Shown: one piece after another, positions 1 through 5,569 of the stretch
How positions within the stretch are numbered: the stretch's first letter is position 1
Layout of the letters: each line of letters opens with the position of its first letter
Origin: an uncultured Eubacteriaceae bacterium
GTDB taxonomy: Bacteria; Bacillota; Clostridia; Lachnospirales; Lachnospiraceae
Reading direction: 5' to 3'
Assembly (NCBI GenBank): GCA_945938055.1
Contig: CAMEUH010000177.1
Coordinates: 1 to 5,569, forward strand
DNA length: 5,569 bases
Translations under genes and position numbers: made by a program
The notes under the pieces: model-generated
Told to the model about the DNA's origin: nothing
What the model saw: the letters and a program-made list of their open reading frames with translations, nothing else
Databases searched by the model: none

Positions 1-207
1 TCCTATGCCAACAAGTGTATGGAGCTTTTTAAACCAGAATTTCAGTTAAAAGATCAAACCCTTACCATTCACATCAGTCTGGGTATCTCCGTTTTCCCGG
101 ACGACACCAGTAACATGACAAAGCTTTTGGAATATGCCGATCAGGCCATGTATACGGTCAAGAAAAATGGAAAGAATTCCTATGCACGATACAGCAATAT
201 AAAATAA
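1..207 (+). CDS. C-terminal end of a GGDEF-domain protein (probable diguanylate cyclase), 5' truncated by the window edge
   Basis: Frame 1 is open from the first base to a TAA at 205-207, giving the last 68 residues of a longer protein. They match the end of a GGDEF domain: the strand ISLGISVFPDD followed by the helix LLEYADQAMYTVKKNGKNSY, which is the usual A-D-x-A-M-Y-x-x-K-x-x-G-x-N-x-Y ending. Active GGDEF domains condense two GTP into cyclic di-GMP. The GG(D/E)EF loop itself lies upstream of the window, so activity cannot be judged. Nothing follows the domain, so there is no EAL or other output domain C-terminal to it. N-terminal sensing or receiver domains would be outside the window. 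The ATG at 19-21 is internal to the domain and not the start. The gene converges on the minus-strand CZB gene and ends 14 bases before the shared terminator hairpin. Confidence 0.9.
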   Translation, partial: SYANKCMELFKPEFQLKDQTLTIHISLGISVFPDDTSNMTKLLEYADQAMYTVKKNGKNSYARYSNIK

Positions 208-221
208 CGCATAAATATCAG

Positions 222-264
222 AAAGGTTCCCTCACGATTTTCCAATTCGTTTCAGGGAACCTTT
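222..264 (+). terminator. Rho-independent terminator between convergent genes, possibly bidirectional
   Basis: AAAGGTTCCCT (222-232) and AGGGAACCTTT (254-264) form a perfect 11-bp stem. The 21-base loop contains a further small ACGA/TCGT pairing (234-237 with 247-250). On the plus strand the stem is followed by a pyrimidine tract with two T runs (262-265 and 267-271), a good intrinsic terminator for the GGDEF gene, whose stop is at 205-207. On the minus strand the same stem lies 17 bases past the stop of the CZB gene, but only three Ts end the stem before CTGATATTTATG, so termination in that direction should be weaker. Confidence 0.85.
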
Positions 265-281
265 TCTTTTTCTCTTTCACT

Positions 282-1469
282 CTATCCTTGGAACTTCCAT
301 ACTTCTGTTTGTTCCGTAATACCAAGACTTCTCAAATGCTGGCTCAGTTCCTGTAATGCTTCCTGAAATCTTGCGCATGATCCTAGTGCAGCATCAAATT
401 CTTTCATTGCCTCCTGAATATCCGATGCCTCCTTTGCAAGAAAACATGCAACCGCATGTTTGTGAAGTTCCTCATGGACATCAAATGCCTCCTGAAAGAC
501 TTTTGTGTCCCGGATTTGTGGATCTGTCATGCCGGCACACCACAAACCGAATTTACAGCGGTCTGGATTGTTCAGCTGGGTAATTCGCAAATTCTCATAC
601 TCAATTGCATTTAAATACAATCTCCAGGTTAAAGTCAGATGATCCACATAAAATACACTCAGCCGATCCAGCATAGACGGCCGGCTGTTATGACGAAACA
701 TATCATTTCTCGCATTATCAATATCCCTTGATATTCGATATAGCTGGGAACCAACGCCGAAACAATACTTTGATAATTTCCCGTAATTATCCGTCAGATA
801 TTGCAATCCAATGGTAAATTCCTTAAATGCATCCGTTCTCTGATTGTCGTCTGCACAGATTTCTCCAACATTCCTGCGAATTATTTTAATCTGTTCCCCG
901 ATATCCTGAACTCTTTCCATGAGTTCCTGTGAAATCGTTAATGCCTGTTTTTCCTGCTTTCTGGAATTCTCGCAGACATTTATTAATTCCTGCTTACTCA
1001 CGGTCTTTTTCCCCAAAGTCTCGTCCAGCTCTTGAATAGAATCCTCTAATATCTTCCCGCCTTTCATCATTTTTTTTGAGAAAGGCATCAGGGTATTATC
1101 CACCTGTTTTGACATTGCCAGTGCCTCTATCAGCTGTGTCCCATTCTGCTGAAGCTGCAGACTCAGATATTCATTGGCTTCACGCATATTTTCAACAGGT
1201 TCCTTTTGGGAATTAATCTGGGTAAGCATATCTTTCACCCGGCTATTATCCGCAATTCGAATCATGGCATCATTCATTCGCATCAGAAAATGATTATTAT
1301 ATTCCATAATGCTGTCTAACATTCCGTTATATGTATCTGCCACTTCTGCATCTTCAAAAACCGAAGGATCAATCCCATTAAAGTTTCTGTTTTTTAATTG
1401 ATTCATCGCATATATCAGACGTTCCATATCATTATTGCCTTCTGGCACATATGTTTCCTTTTCCTGCAT
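282..1469 (-). CDS. Soluble CZB (chemoreceptor zinc-binding) domain protein with HAMP-like N-terminal helices
   Basis: A 395-residue protein with no signal peptide or membrane segment, hence cytoplasmic. The C-terminal CZB domain (about 268-365) has its full zinc set: H277 in DHLTLTW, C305 in RCKFGLW, and H332 and H336 in VHEELH. Ligand spacings of 28, 27 and 4 residues are close to those of the E. coli diguanylate cyclase DgcZ (H22, C52, H79, H83). In known proteins this domain binds zinc very tightly and controls cyclic di-GMP synthesis (DgcZ) or chemoreceptors (TlpD of Helicobacter). Residues about 18-60 (with ADTYNGML) and 64-108 (with RIADNSRVKDML and REANEYL) look like two degenerate HAMP units. 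They lead into a long helical, coiled-coil-like stretch (about 110-265). The conserved hairpin tip of chemoreceptors (the E-A-A-R-A-G region) is absent, so direct CheA/CheW coupling looks unlikely. The start follows AAAAAAGGGGTGG four bases upstream; M15 has no ribosome site. It is the last gene of the apparent operon, 47 bases after the kinase. Confidence 0.85.
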   Translation of the reverse strand: MQEKETYVPEGNNDMERLIYAMNQLKNRNFNGIDPSVFEDAEVADTYNGMLDSIMEYNNHFLMRMNDAMIRIADNSRVKDMLTQINSQKEPVENMREANEYLSLQLQQNGTQLIEALAMSKQVDNTLMPFSKKMMKGGKILEDSIQELDETLGKKTVSKQELINVCENSRKQEKQALTISQELMERVQDIGEQIKIIRRNVGEICADDNQRTDAFKEFTIGLQYLTDNYGKLSKYCFGVGSQLYRISRDIDNARNDMFRHNSRPSMLDRLSVFYVDHLTLTWRLYLNAIEYENLRITQLNNPDRCKFGLWCAGMTDPQIRDTKVFQEAFDVHEELHKHAVACFLAKEASDIQEAMKEFDAALGSCARFQEALQELSQHLRSLGITEQTEVWKFQG

Positions 1470-1516
1470 TTAACCACCCCTTTTTTGCTCTCTTCCGTTC
1501 CAAATCTACTCTGCTT

Positions 1517-4243
1517 CTACCTCGGCCATCCCTTGATAATCTCTTCGCAGGTATCCACATCAATATTTGCGATTGCTTCCTTAAGCTTTGCAAATGGTTC
1601 TTTCCACTGCTTTGGATACCGGTATGCACTCATATCCTCCCCGACACTTTCCATTCCATCCATATCAAGTTCTTCCATTGCCTCACGCAGCCGTTTGAAA
1701 AATTCTTCTAATAATTCCATGGTAATCTCACTTTTACTGCTTTCATCTTCCTTGGTTTCCGGGAAAAATGGTGCAAGCACTGCCACATAGGACCGATACT
1801 TCATTAGCATTTCACCGGTATGTTTCTTAATTCTGTCAATATCACGTACATTTCCAGCCTTTTCAAGTTCTGCCGCCATTTCCGATAAACGAATGGCTCC
1901 AATCTGCTTTGATGCACTCTTTAAAGCATGAACTTCAACCGTATATGCGGCCCAGTCTTTAATTTCAAAACAATGTTCAATCGACTCAGCCTTGGCAGGA
2001 ATCACGCGATAATAATCATACAATACCTTCCAGAACAATTTCTCGGAATGCAATAACTCCATAGAAAACTTTACATCCAGATCGCCTATCGTCTCCGGAA
2101 TTTTCCTGATTTCTTCTTCACGCTTCTGCCCTTCCTCTTTCTCCCTTATCTTTTGAATCTTCTCGTCCGGCAGCCACTGATGCACCTTACTAATCAATAC
2201 ACGAACCTCAATTGGTTTTGCGATGAAATCGTTCATTCCTTCGCTAAGGAACATTTCCCTGGTTCCGCTCACTGCATTTGCCGTCAGTGCAATAATTGGT
2301 GTATCATCACAACTTGGATACATTCTTCGAATAATTCTGGTCGTTTCCACACCATCCAGCTCCGGCATCATATGATCCATAAAAATAATGTCATAATGAT
2401 TGGAATTCAGTTTCTCCAATGCTTCCTTACCGGAAAGTGCCGTATCAATCTGCATATGCAGCGGTTCTAAAAGTCCCTCTGCAACTGTCAGGTTAATCGC
2501 ATTATCGTCTATAATCAAAATTTTAGCTTCCGGTGCCTCAAAGGATGTTTCTGACTCATTTTTGGTCATTTCCCCAAAATGGACTTCTTCCTGATTCAAA
2601 AGTCCGGCAAGATTCAATACCGAAAATGGTTTCTTTAAAATTTGGAAAATGCTCTGGTCCTTCCATCGTCTCACATCCGCGAACGCATCAACCAGCAGCA
2701 CAATGTGTGCCCTGTTATATATTTCCGCATTTAAATCACTGATATTTAACCGTTCATAAAATTCCTGTTCCATCATGATATAAGCTTCCTGATTATTATG
2801 ACCATCCAGCCAGCCAAGAACCGATTCATTAATATTTTTTGCGCCGGTTAAATTCACCGTATGTACTCCCAGTTTTACAGCGACTGTCTTGAATTCCTCT
2901 GCTACATCCTCTCTTACAAAGAATCCTGCAATAACATATTTTTCCGGATTGTTCAATGAAACAGAAGGCTTTCCATCAACAACCTTCTGTGGAATCTGAA
3001 ATAAAAATGTACTTCCCTCCCCATAAACACTCTCCACCGAAATCTGTCCATTCATCAGGTCTATCAACTGCTTGCAAATAGCAAGTCCAAGTCCGCTTCC
3101 TTCCTCATTTCGGTTACGCTTACTATCCACCTGCTGGAAAGAATGAAACAGCTTGTTCATATCCTCTTCCATAATTCCGATTCCGGTATCCTTCACTGCA
3201 ATCTTTAGCATAACATTTTCTTCATCAATCCGTTCAAAGCCGACAATCAGCTTTACATGACCCTTTTTGGTAAACTTGGTTGCATTATTTGCAATATTAA
3301 TTAGAACTTGGCGAATGCGTAAATCGTCGCCGTATAATTTGTATGGAATGTTTGGGTCACAATCCAGCAGCAGTTCCACATCTTTATCCACCAAACGTGT
3401 CATAATGATAGTTGATACATCGTGAATCAGGCTCATTGGCTCATATTCAACTTCTATCAATTCCATCTTCCCAGCCTCAATCTTGGAATAATCCAAAATA
3501 TCATTAATCAAGGTAAGCAAGGCTCTTCCGGATGACTTAATCTGATTGATGTATCCTCTTGCCACTTCCGGAAGTTCCTCACGAAGAGCCATTTCAGCCA
3601 TACCAATAATGGCATTCATTGGTGTACGAATCTCATGGCTCATGTTTGCAAGGAAATCCGACTTGGCACTACTGGCGTTCACAATATTTTCTCCTTCTTT
3701 TAACGCCAGATATTTTCCATAAATCATATCCGAAAGGACGCCTGCAACAAAATAAAGGAAATTTGCCACACGATCTACCTCTTCCCTTGGCCGAACCGTG
3801 ATCTGCTTCGCTGCTTCCCACAATGCGTCCTCATCAATGGACAATTCCCTTGCTGTATTTCGAATTCCTTCCTCATCCGGGTTCTCATCCAGCAAAAGTC
3901 CACTGGCAACAAAACCCATCATACGATCCTGAAGCATGATGGGTGCTACACTCTCCATCATGCCGGCATGGCAATAATTTACTACGGCATGTCCTGCACG
4001 ATGTGCACTTTTTGCACTATACTTCATGCATTGTACACAAAGCATCTCTCCCATCTTATTAGGAAGGATATAATCCTTACAAAAAACAGAGAAATTTCTG
4101 CTGCTGGTTACCGGCTTTCCATTTGCATCAAAAATAGCCACCGCACCTCCAATGGACTCCACAAAAGAATCCTGGATATGCTGCAACGTCTCCACATCAA
4201 TCAATTCGGTTAACTCGATATCCTCAATGCTCTTAATTGCCAT
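1517..4243 (-). CDS. PocR-domain hybrid histidine kinase (PocR-HisKA-HATPase-pseudoREC-REC-HPt)
   Basis: A 908-residue cytoplasmic sensor kinase with a built-in phosphorelay and no membrane segment. Domains in order: PocR-type sensory domain (about 15-178) with C55, C69, C72 and C91 plus the family-like CHAG; HisKA (about 193-257) with phospho-acceptor H203 in MSHEIRTPMN; HATPase (about 300-418) with N316/N320, the D352-T-G-I-G box and G382-S-G-L-G; a degenerate receiver-like segment (about 435-550) keeping only a K538-P539 pair; a true receiver (573-690) with D579/D580, acceptor D623, T654 and K676; a charged linker; and an HPt domain (about 720-825) with H772 in HALKSAS. A further helical tail (840-908) closes the protein. 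Expected relay: H203 to D623 to H772, then to a separate regulator not seen here. PocR domains are PAS-like and were predicted to bind small hydrocarbon derivatives; the ligand here is unknown. The ATG is preceded by AGGGATGGTGA, with GGTGAT close to the start. The gene begins 38 bases after the ZIP gene ends. Confidence 0.93.
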   Translation of the reverse strand: MAIKSIEDIELTELIDVETLQHIQDSFVESIGGAVAIFDANGKPVTSSRNFSVFCKDYILPNKMGEMLCVQCMKYSAKSAHRAGHAVVNYCHAGMMESVAPIMLQDRMMGFVASGLLLDENPDEEGIRNTARELSIDEDALWEAAKQITVRPREEVDRVANFLYFVAGVLSDMIYGKYLALKEGENIVNASSAKSDFLANMSHEIRTPMNAIIGMAEMALREELPEVARGYINQIKSSGRALLTLINDILDYSKIEAGKMELIEVEYEPMSLIHDVSTIIMTRLVDKDVELLLDCDPNIPYKLYGDDLRIRQVLINIANNATKFTKKGHVKLIVGFERIDEENVMLKIAVKDTGIGIMEEDMNKLFHSFQQVDSKRNRNEEGSGLGLAICKQLIDLMNGQISVESVYGEGSTFLFQIPQKVVDGKPSVSLNNPEKYVIAGFFVREDVAEEFKTVAVKLGVHTVNLTGAKNINESVLGWLDGHNNQEAYIMMEQEFYERLNISDLNAEIYNRAHIVLLVDAFADVRRWKDQSIFQILKKPFSVLNLAGLLNQEEVHFGEMTKNESETSFEAPEAKILIIDDNAINLTVAEGLLEPLHMQIDTALSGKEALEKLNSNHYDIIFMDHMMPELDGVETTRIIRRMYPSCDDTPIIALTANAVSGTREMFLSEGMNDFIAKPIEVRVLISKVHQWLPDEKIQKIREKEEGQKREEEIRKIPETIGDLDVKFSMELLHSEKLFWKVLYDYYRVIPAKAESIEHCFEIKDWAAYTVEVHALKSASKQIGAIRLSEMAAELEKAGNVRDIDRIKKHTGEMLMKYRSYVAVLAPFFPETKEDESSKSEITMELLEEFFKRLREAMEELDMDGMESVGEDMSAYRYPKQWKEPFAKLKEAIANIDVDTCEEIIKGWPR

Positions 4244-4281
4244 AACATCACCATCCCTAATCTGTAAAGTACTCTTTTCCT

Positions 4282-5067
4282 TTATCCCAATGCTACATCC
4301 ATTGCCATCATAATTGCAAAACCCAGCGCAAATCCTATGGTTCCAATATTGCTATGTTTTCCCTCGGAGCATTCCGGAATCAGCTCTTCCACCACAACAT
4401 AAATCATGGCTCCGGCCGCAAAGGATAACAGATATGGAATGACCGGAATGAGAAACTTAGAAAGTGCTATGGTAACGATTGCCCCCACAGGCTCCACCAC
4501 ACCGGACAGCATGCCGTACAGGAATGCTTTTTTCTTCCCCGCTCCCGCTGCACAAACCGGCATGGAAATAATGGCTCCTTCCGGAAAATTCTGGATTGCA
4601 ATTCCAATCGACAATGCAAAGGCTCCCATCAGCGTTATGGTTTCACTTTCCGCTAACATCCCTGCAAATACCACTCCGACTGCCATTCCTTCCGGAATGT
4701 TGTGAAGTGTTACCGCAAGAATCAGCATGGTCGATTTGGCAAGGGATACTTTGGGACCTTCTGCCTCATCCAGATTTACATGAAGATGTGGTATTACATG
4801 ATCCAGAAACAGTAAAAAAGCAATCCCCAGCAAGAATCCCACCACTGCCGGAATAAATGACAATTTTCCCATTCCACGCTCTGCTGACATTTCCATTGCA
4901 GGAATCAGAAGCGACCAAACAGAAGCCGCTACCATTACACCGGCAGCAAATCCCGAAAGTGCTTTGGTAACCCCTTCACTTAATTTTTCCTTCATGAAAA
5001 AAACACAGGCAGCACCAAGTGTTGTTCCGATAAACGGAATCATAATGCCTAAAAATACAGTTCCCAT
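4282..5067 (-). CDS. ZIP family divalent metal transporter (GufA-like), probable zinc importer
   Basis: A 261-residue polytopic inner-membrane protein with about eight hydrophobic segments, normal for bacterial ZIP proteins. The metal-site helices are clear: HNIPEG (H122, N123, E126) in the fourth membrane segment and QNFPEG (Q159, N160, E163) in the fifth, followed by E192 in VEPVG and the pair E227/E228. Glutamine in place of histidine in the fifth segment is typical of the GufA/BbZIP branch, whose binuclear site uses such residues. A His-rich loop (H90, H94, H96) precedes the fourth segment. Members import Zn2+ and sometimes Fe2+, Mn2+ or Cd2+; zinc is the best guess, not proved. I chose the ATG at 5065-5067 because AAGGAG lies five bases upstream. 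The same frame extends to a GTG at 5095-5097, but that codon falls inside a perfect dyad, has no ribosome site, and would add ten polar residues before the first membrane helix. It is the first gene of the apparent three-gene operon. Confidence 0.92.
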   Translation of the reverse strand: MGTVFLGIMIPFIGTTLGAACVFFMKEKLSEGVTKALSGFAAGVMVAASVWSLLIPAMEMSAERGMGKLSFIPAVVGFLLGIAFLLFLDHVIPHLHVNLDEAEGPKVSLAKSTMLILAVTLHNIPEGMAVGVVFAGMLAESETITLMGAFALSIGIAIQNFPEGAIISMPVCAAGAGKKKAFLYGMLSGVVEPVGAIVTIALSKFLIPVIPYLLSFAAGAMIYVVVEELIPECSEGKHSNIGTIGFALGFAIMMAMDVALG

Positions 5068-5072
5068 TCCCT

Positions 5073-5078
5073 CTCCTT
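5073..5078 (-). promoter_or_regulatory. Shine-Dalgarno site that decides the ZIP start
   Basis: AAGGAG, read on the minus strand, ends five bases before the ATG at 5065-5067. It is the strongest ribosome site in the window and favours this ATG over the in-frame GTG 30 bases upstream. Confidence 0.8.
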
Positions 5079-5092
5079 CATTCTTATCCCAA

Positions 5093-5125
5093 AACACATA
5101 TTGACCTTATGATATAATATGTGTT
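5093..5125. repeat. Perfect 10-bp inverted repeat in the operon leader (candidate operator or RNA hairpin)
   Basis: AACACATATT (5093-5102) and AATATGTGTT (5116-5125) are exact reverse complements separated by 13 bases. The dyad lies in the leader of the ZIP-kinase-CZB unit, just downstream of the predicted transcription start and 14 bases before the Shine-Dalgarno site. The stem has only two G-C pairs per arm and is followed on the minus strand by just four Ts, so it makes a poor terminator. A binding site for a dimeric regulator, for instance a metal-responsive repressor, fits better, but it matches no regulator consensus that I can name with confidence. A weak leader RNA hairpin is the alternative. 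Confidence 0.6.
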
Positions 5126-5148
5126 ATTTTCATTTCTGCTACACTTAT

Positions 5149-5177
5149 ATTTTAACATAATTTTATCCATTTACCAA
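5149..5177 (-). promoter_or_regulatory. Putative sigma-A promoter of the ZIP-kinase-CZB operon
   Basis: On the minus strand TTGGTA (5177-5172, four of six matches to TTGACA) is followed after exactly 17 bases by TAAAAT (5154-5149, five of six matches to TATAAT). Transcription would start near 5142, about 75 bases before the ZIP ATG, leaving a leader that contains the dyad at 5093-5125. The region is very AT-rich, so chance matches are easy. An overlapping alternative is TTGATT (5182-5177) with TATGTT (5159-5154), also 17 bases apart. Confidence 0.4.
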
Positions 5178-5184
5178 ATCAAAT

Positions 5185-5569
5185 TTACTCCATCACACCA
5201 TACCGGTAATCCGATAAAATAAATCCTCCCTTTCCGTCATAAGTAACATTAACTCTTACTGCATCCACAGGTGGTTTCGGTTCATCTCCGTATCTTCTCA
5301 GATAATAAGGAATAACCGAATTTTTCAATCCGATTCCTAATAACGCTTCACAGATTACCTCACCATTTTCTCCAAAAAGATAGGAAATCTGCTCACCGAC
5401 ACAGATATCACTAATTTCTGCTGTTTCCAGTTCTGTTCCCCTGCAGTCAATGATTGCCGTCAGCACCTTTTCCTCATCAACCCGGAGTTTAATGGAAACT
5501 CCAAAGTCGGTTGCTGTTATACCGGTTCTCTTCCTGATTTCATCCATACATACTGCATTGGACAAGGTA
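5185..5569 (-). CDS. C-terminal fragment of an unrecognised protein, 5' truncated by the window edge
   Basis: An open frame of 127 codons ends in TAA at 5185-5187 and runs off the right edge. The product has no membrane segment or signal peptide in the visible part. It appears rich in beta-strands, alternating hydrophobic and charged residues (SIKLRVDEEKVLTAIIDCRG, VRVNVTYDGKGGFILSDYRYG), with a short Pro-rich turn (DEPKPPVD) before the last strands. I do not recognise a family and see no catalytic motif. A TTG at 5563-5565 and an ATG at 5545-5547 could be called as starts, but neither has a purine-rich ribosome site, so the gene most likely begins outside the window. It points the same way as the ZIP gene and ends 117 bases before it with no clear terminator between, so read-through into the operon is possible. 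Confidence 0.6.
   Translation of the reverse strand, partial: TLSNAVCMDEIRKRTGITATDFGVSIKLRVDEEKVLTAIIDCRGTELETAEISDICVGEQISYLFGENGEVICEALLGIGLKNSVIPYYLRRYGDEPKPPVDAVRVNVTYDGKGGFILSDYRYGVME

Noticed and set aside
282..1469. Annotation of the CZB protein as a methyl-accepting chemotaxis protein
   Set aside because: The conserved hairpin-tip sequence needed for CheA/CheW contact is not present, and there is no membrane segment.
1470..1516. Separate promoter or terminator between the kinase and CZB genes, and likewise at 4244-4281
   Set aside because: Both short gaps contain only ribosome-site-like sequence; no stable hairpin with a T tract and no convincing promoter boxes were seen.
1398..1790. 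Plus-strand open frame of 130 codons across the kinase/CZB junction, with others at 356-583, 1451-1711 and 2153-2470
   Set aside because: They lie antisense to long genes with clear domain motifs, have no good ribosome site, and give low-complexity products without recognisable domains.
5101..5118. Plus-strand TTGACC followed by TATAAT, resembling a promoter
   Set aside because: The boxes are only 6 bases apart instead of about 17, and no plus-strand gene follows. The TATAAT is part of the AT-rich dyad region.
5093..5130. The dyad as a terminator of the gene at the right edge
   Set aside because: The stem has only two G-C pairs per 10 bp and at most four Ts follow on the minus strand, too weak for a normal intrinsic terminator.
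5545..5565. TTG (5563-5565) or ATG (5545-5547) as the true start of the right-edge gene
   Set aside because: Neither has a ribosome site, and the frame stays open to the window edge, so the gene is better treated as truncated.

Overview
The window looks like chromosomal DNA from an anaerobic Clostridia-type Firmicute, most likely a Lachnospiraceae-like gut or rumen bacterium. This is an inference from the AT-leaning base composition, the strong AAGGAG-type ribosome site, and the gene types present: a PocR-domain hybrid histidine kinase, a soluble CZB protein and a GGDEF protein. No marker gene fixes the taxon, and no RNA gene, mobile element or CRISPR array is visible.

Layout from left to right: (i) 1-207, plus strand, the last 68 codons of a GGDEF (diguanylate cyclase) protein whose beginning lies outside the window. 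(ii) 222-264, a hairpin terminator between two convergent genes. (iii) 282-5067, minus strand, three tightly spaced genes read right to left: a GufA-type ZIP metal transporter (4282-5067), a 908-residue PocR-HisKA-HATPase-pseudoREC-REC-HPt hybrid histidine kinase (1517-4243), and a soluble protein with a C-terminal CZB zinc-binding domain (282-1469). The intergenic gaps are 38 and 47 bases, so they are probably one operon. (iv) 5068-5184, the leader of that operon, with a plausible sigma-A promoter and a perfect 10-bp dyad. (v) 5185-5569, minus strand, the C-terminal 127 codons of a protein I do not recognise.

The interesting point is the gene combination. A divalent-metal importer, a phosphorelay kinase whose N-terminal domain carries four cysteines, and a protein with an intact His/Cys/His/His zinc site sit in one apparent transcription unit. 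This suggests a small zinc or redox sensing and uptake module. The CZB protein lacks the chemoreceptor hairpin tip and any other recognised output domain, so it may act on the kinase rather than on CheA/CheW. No response regulator is visible. The convergent GGDEF gene is a possible but unproven output, because CZB domains are known elsewhere to control diguanylate cyclases.
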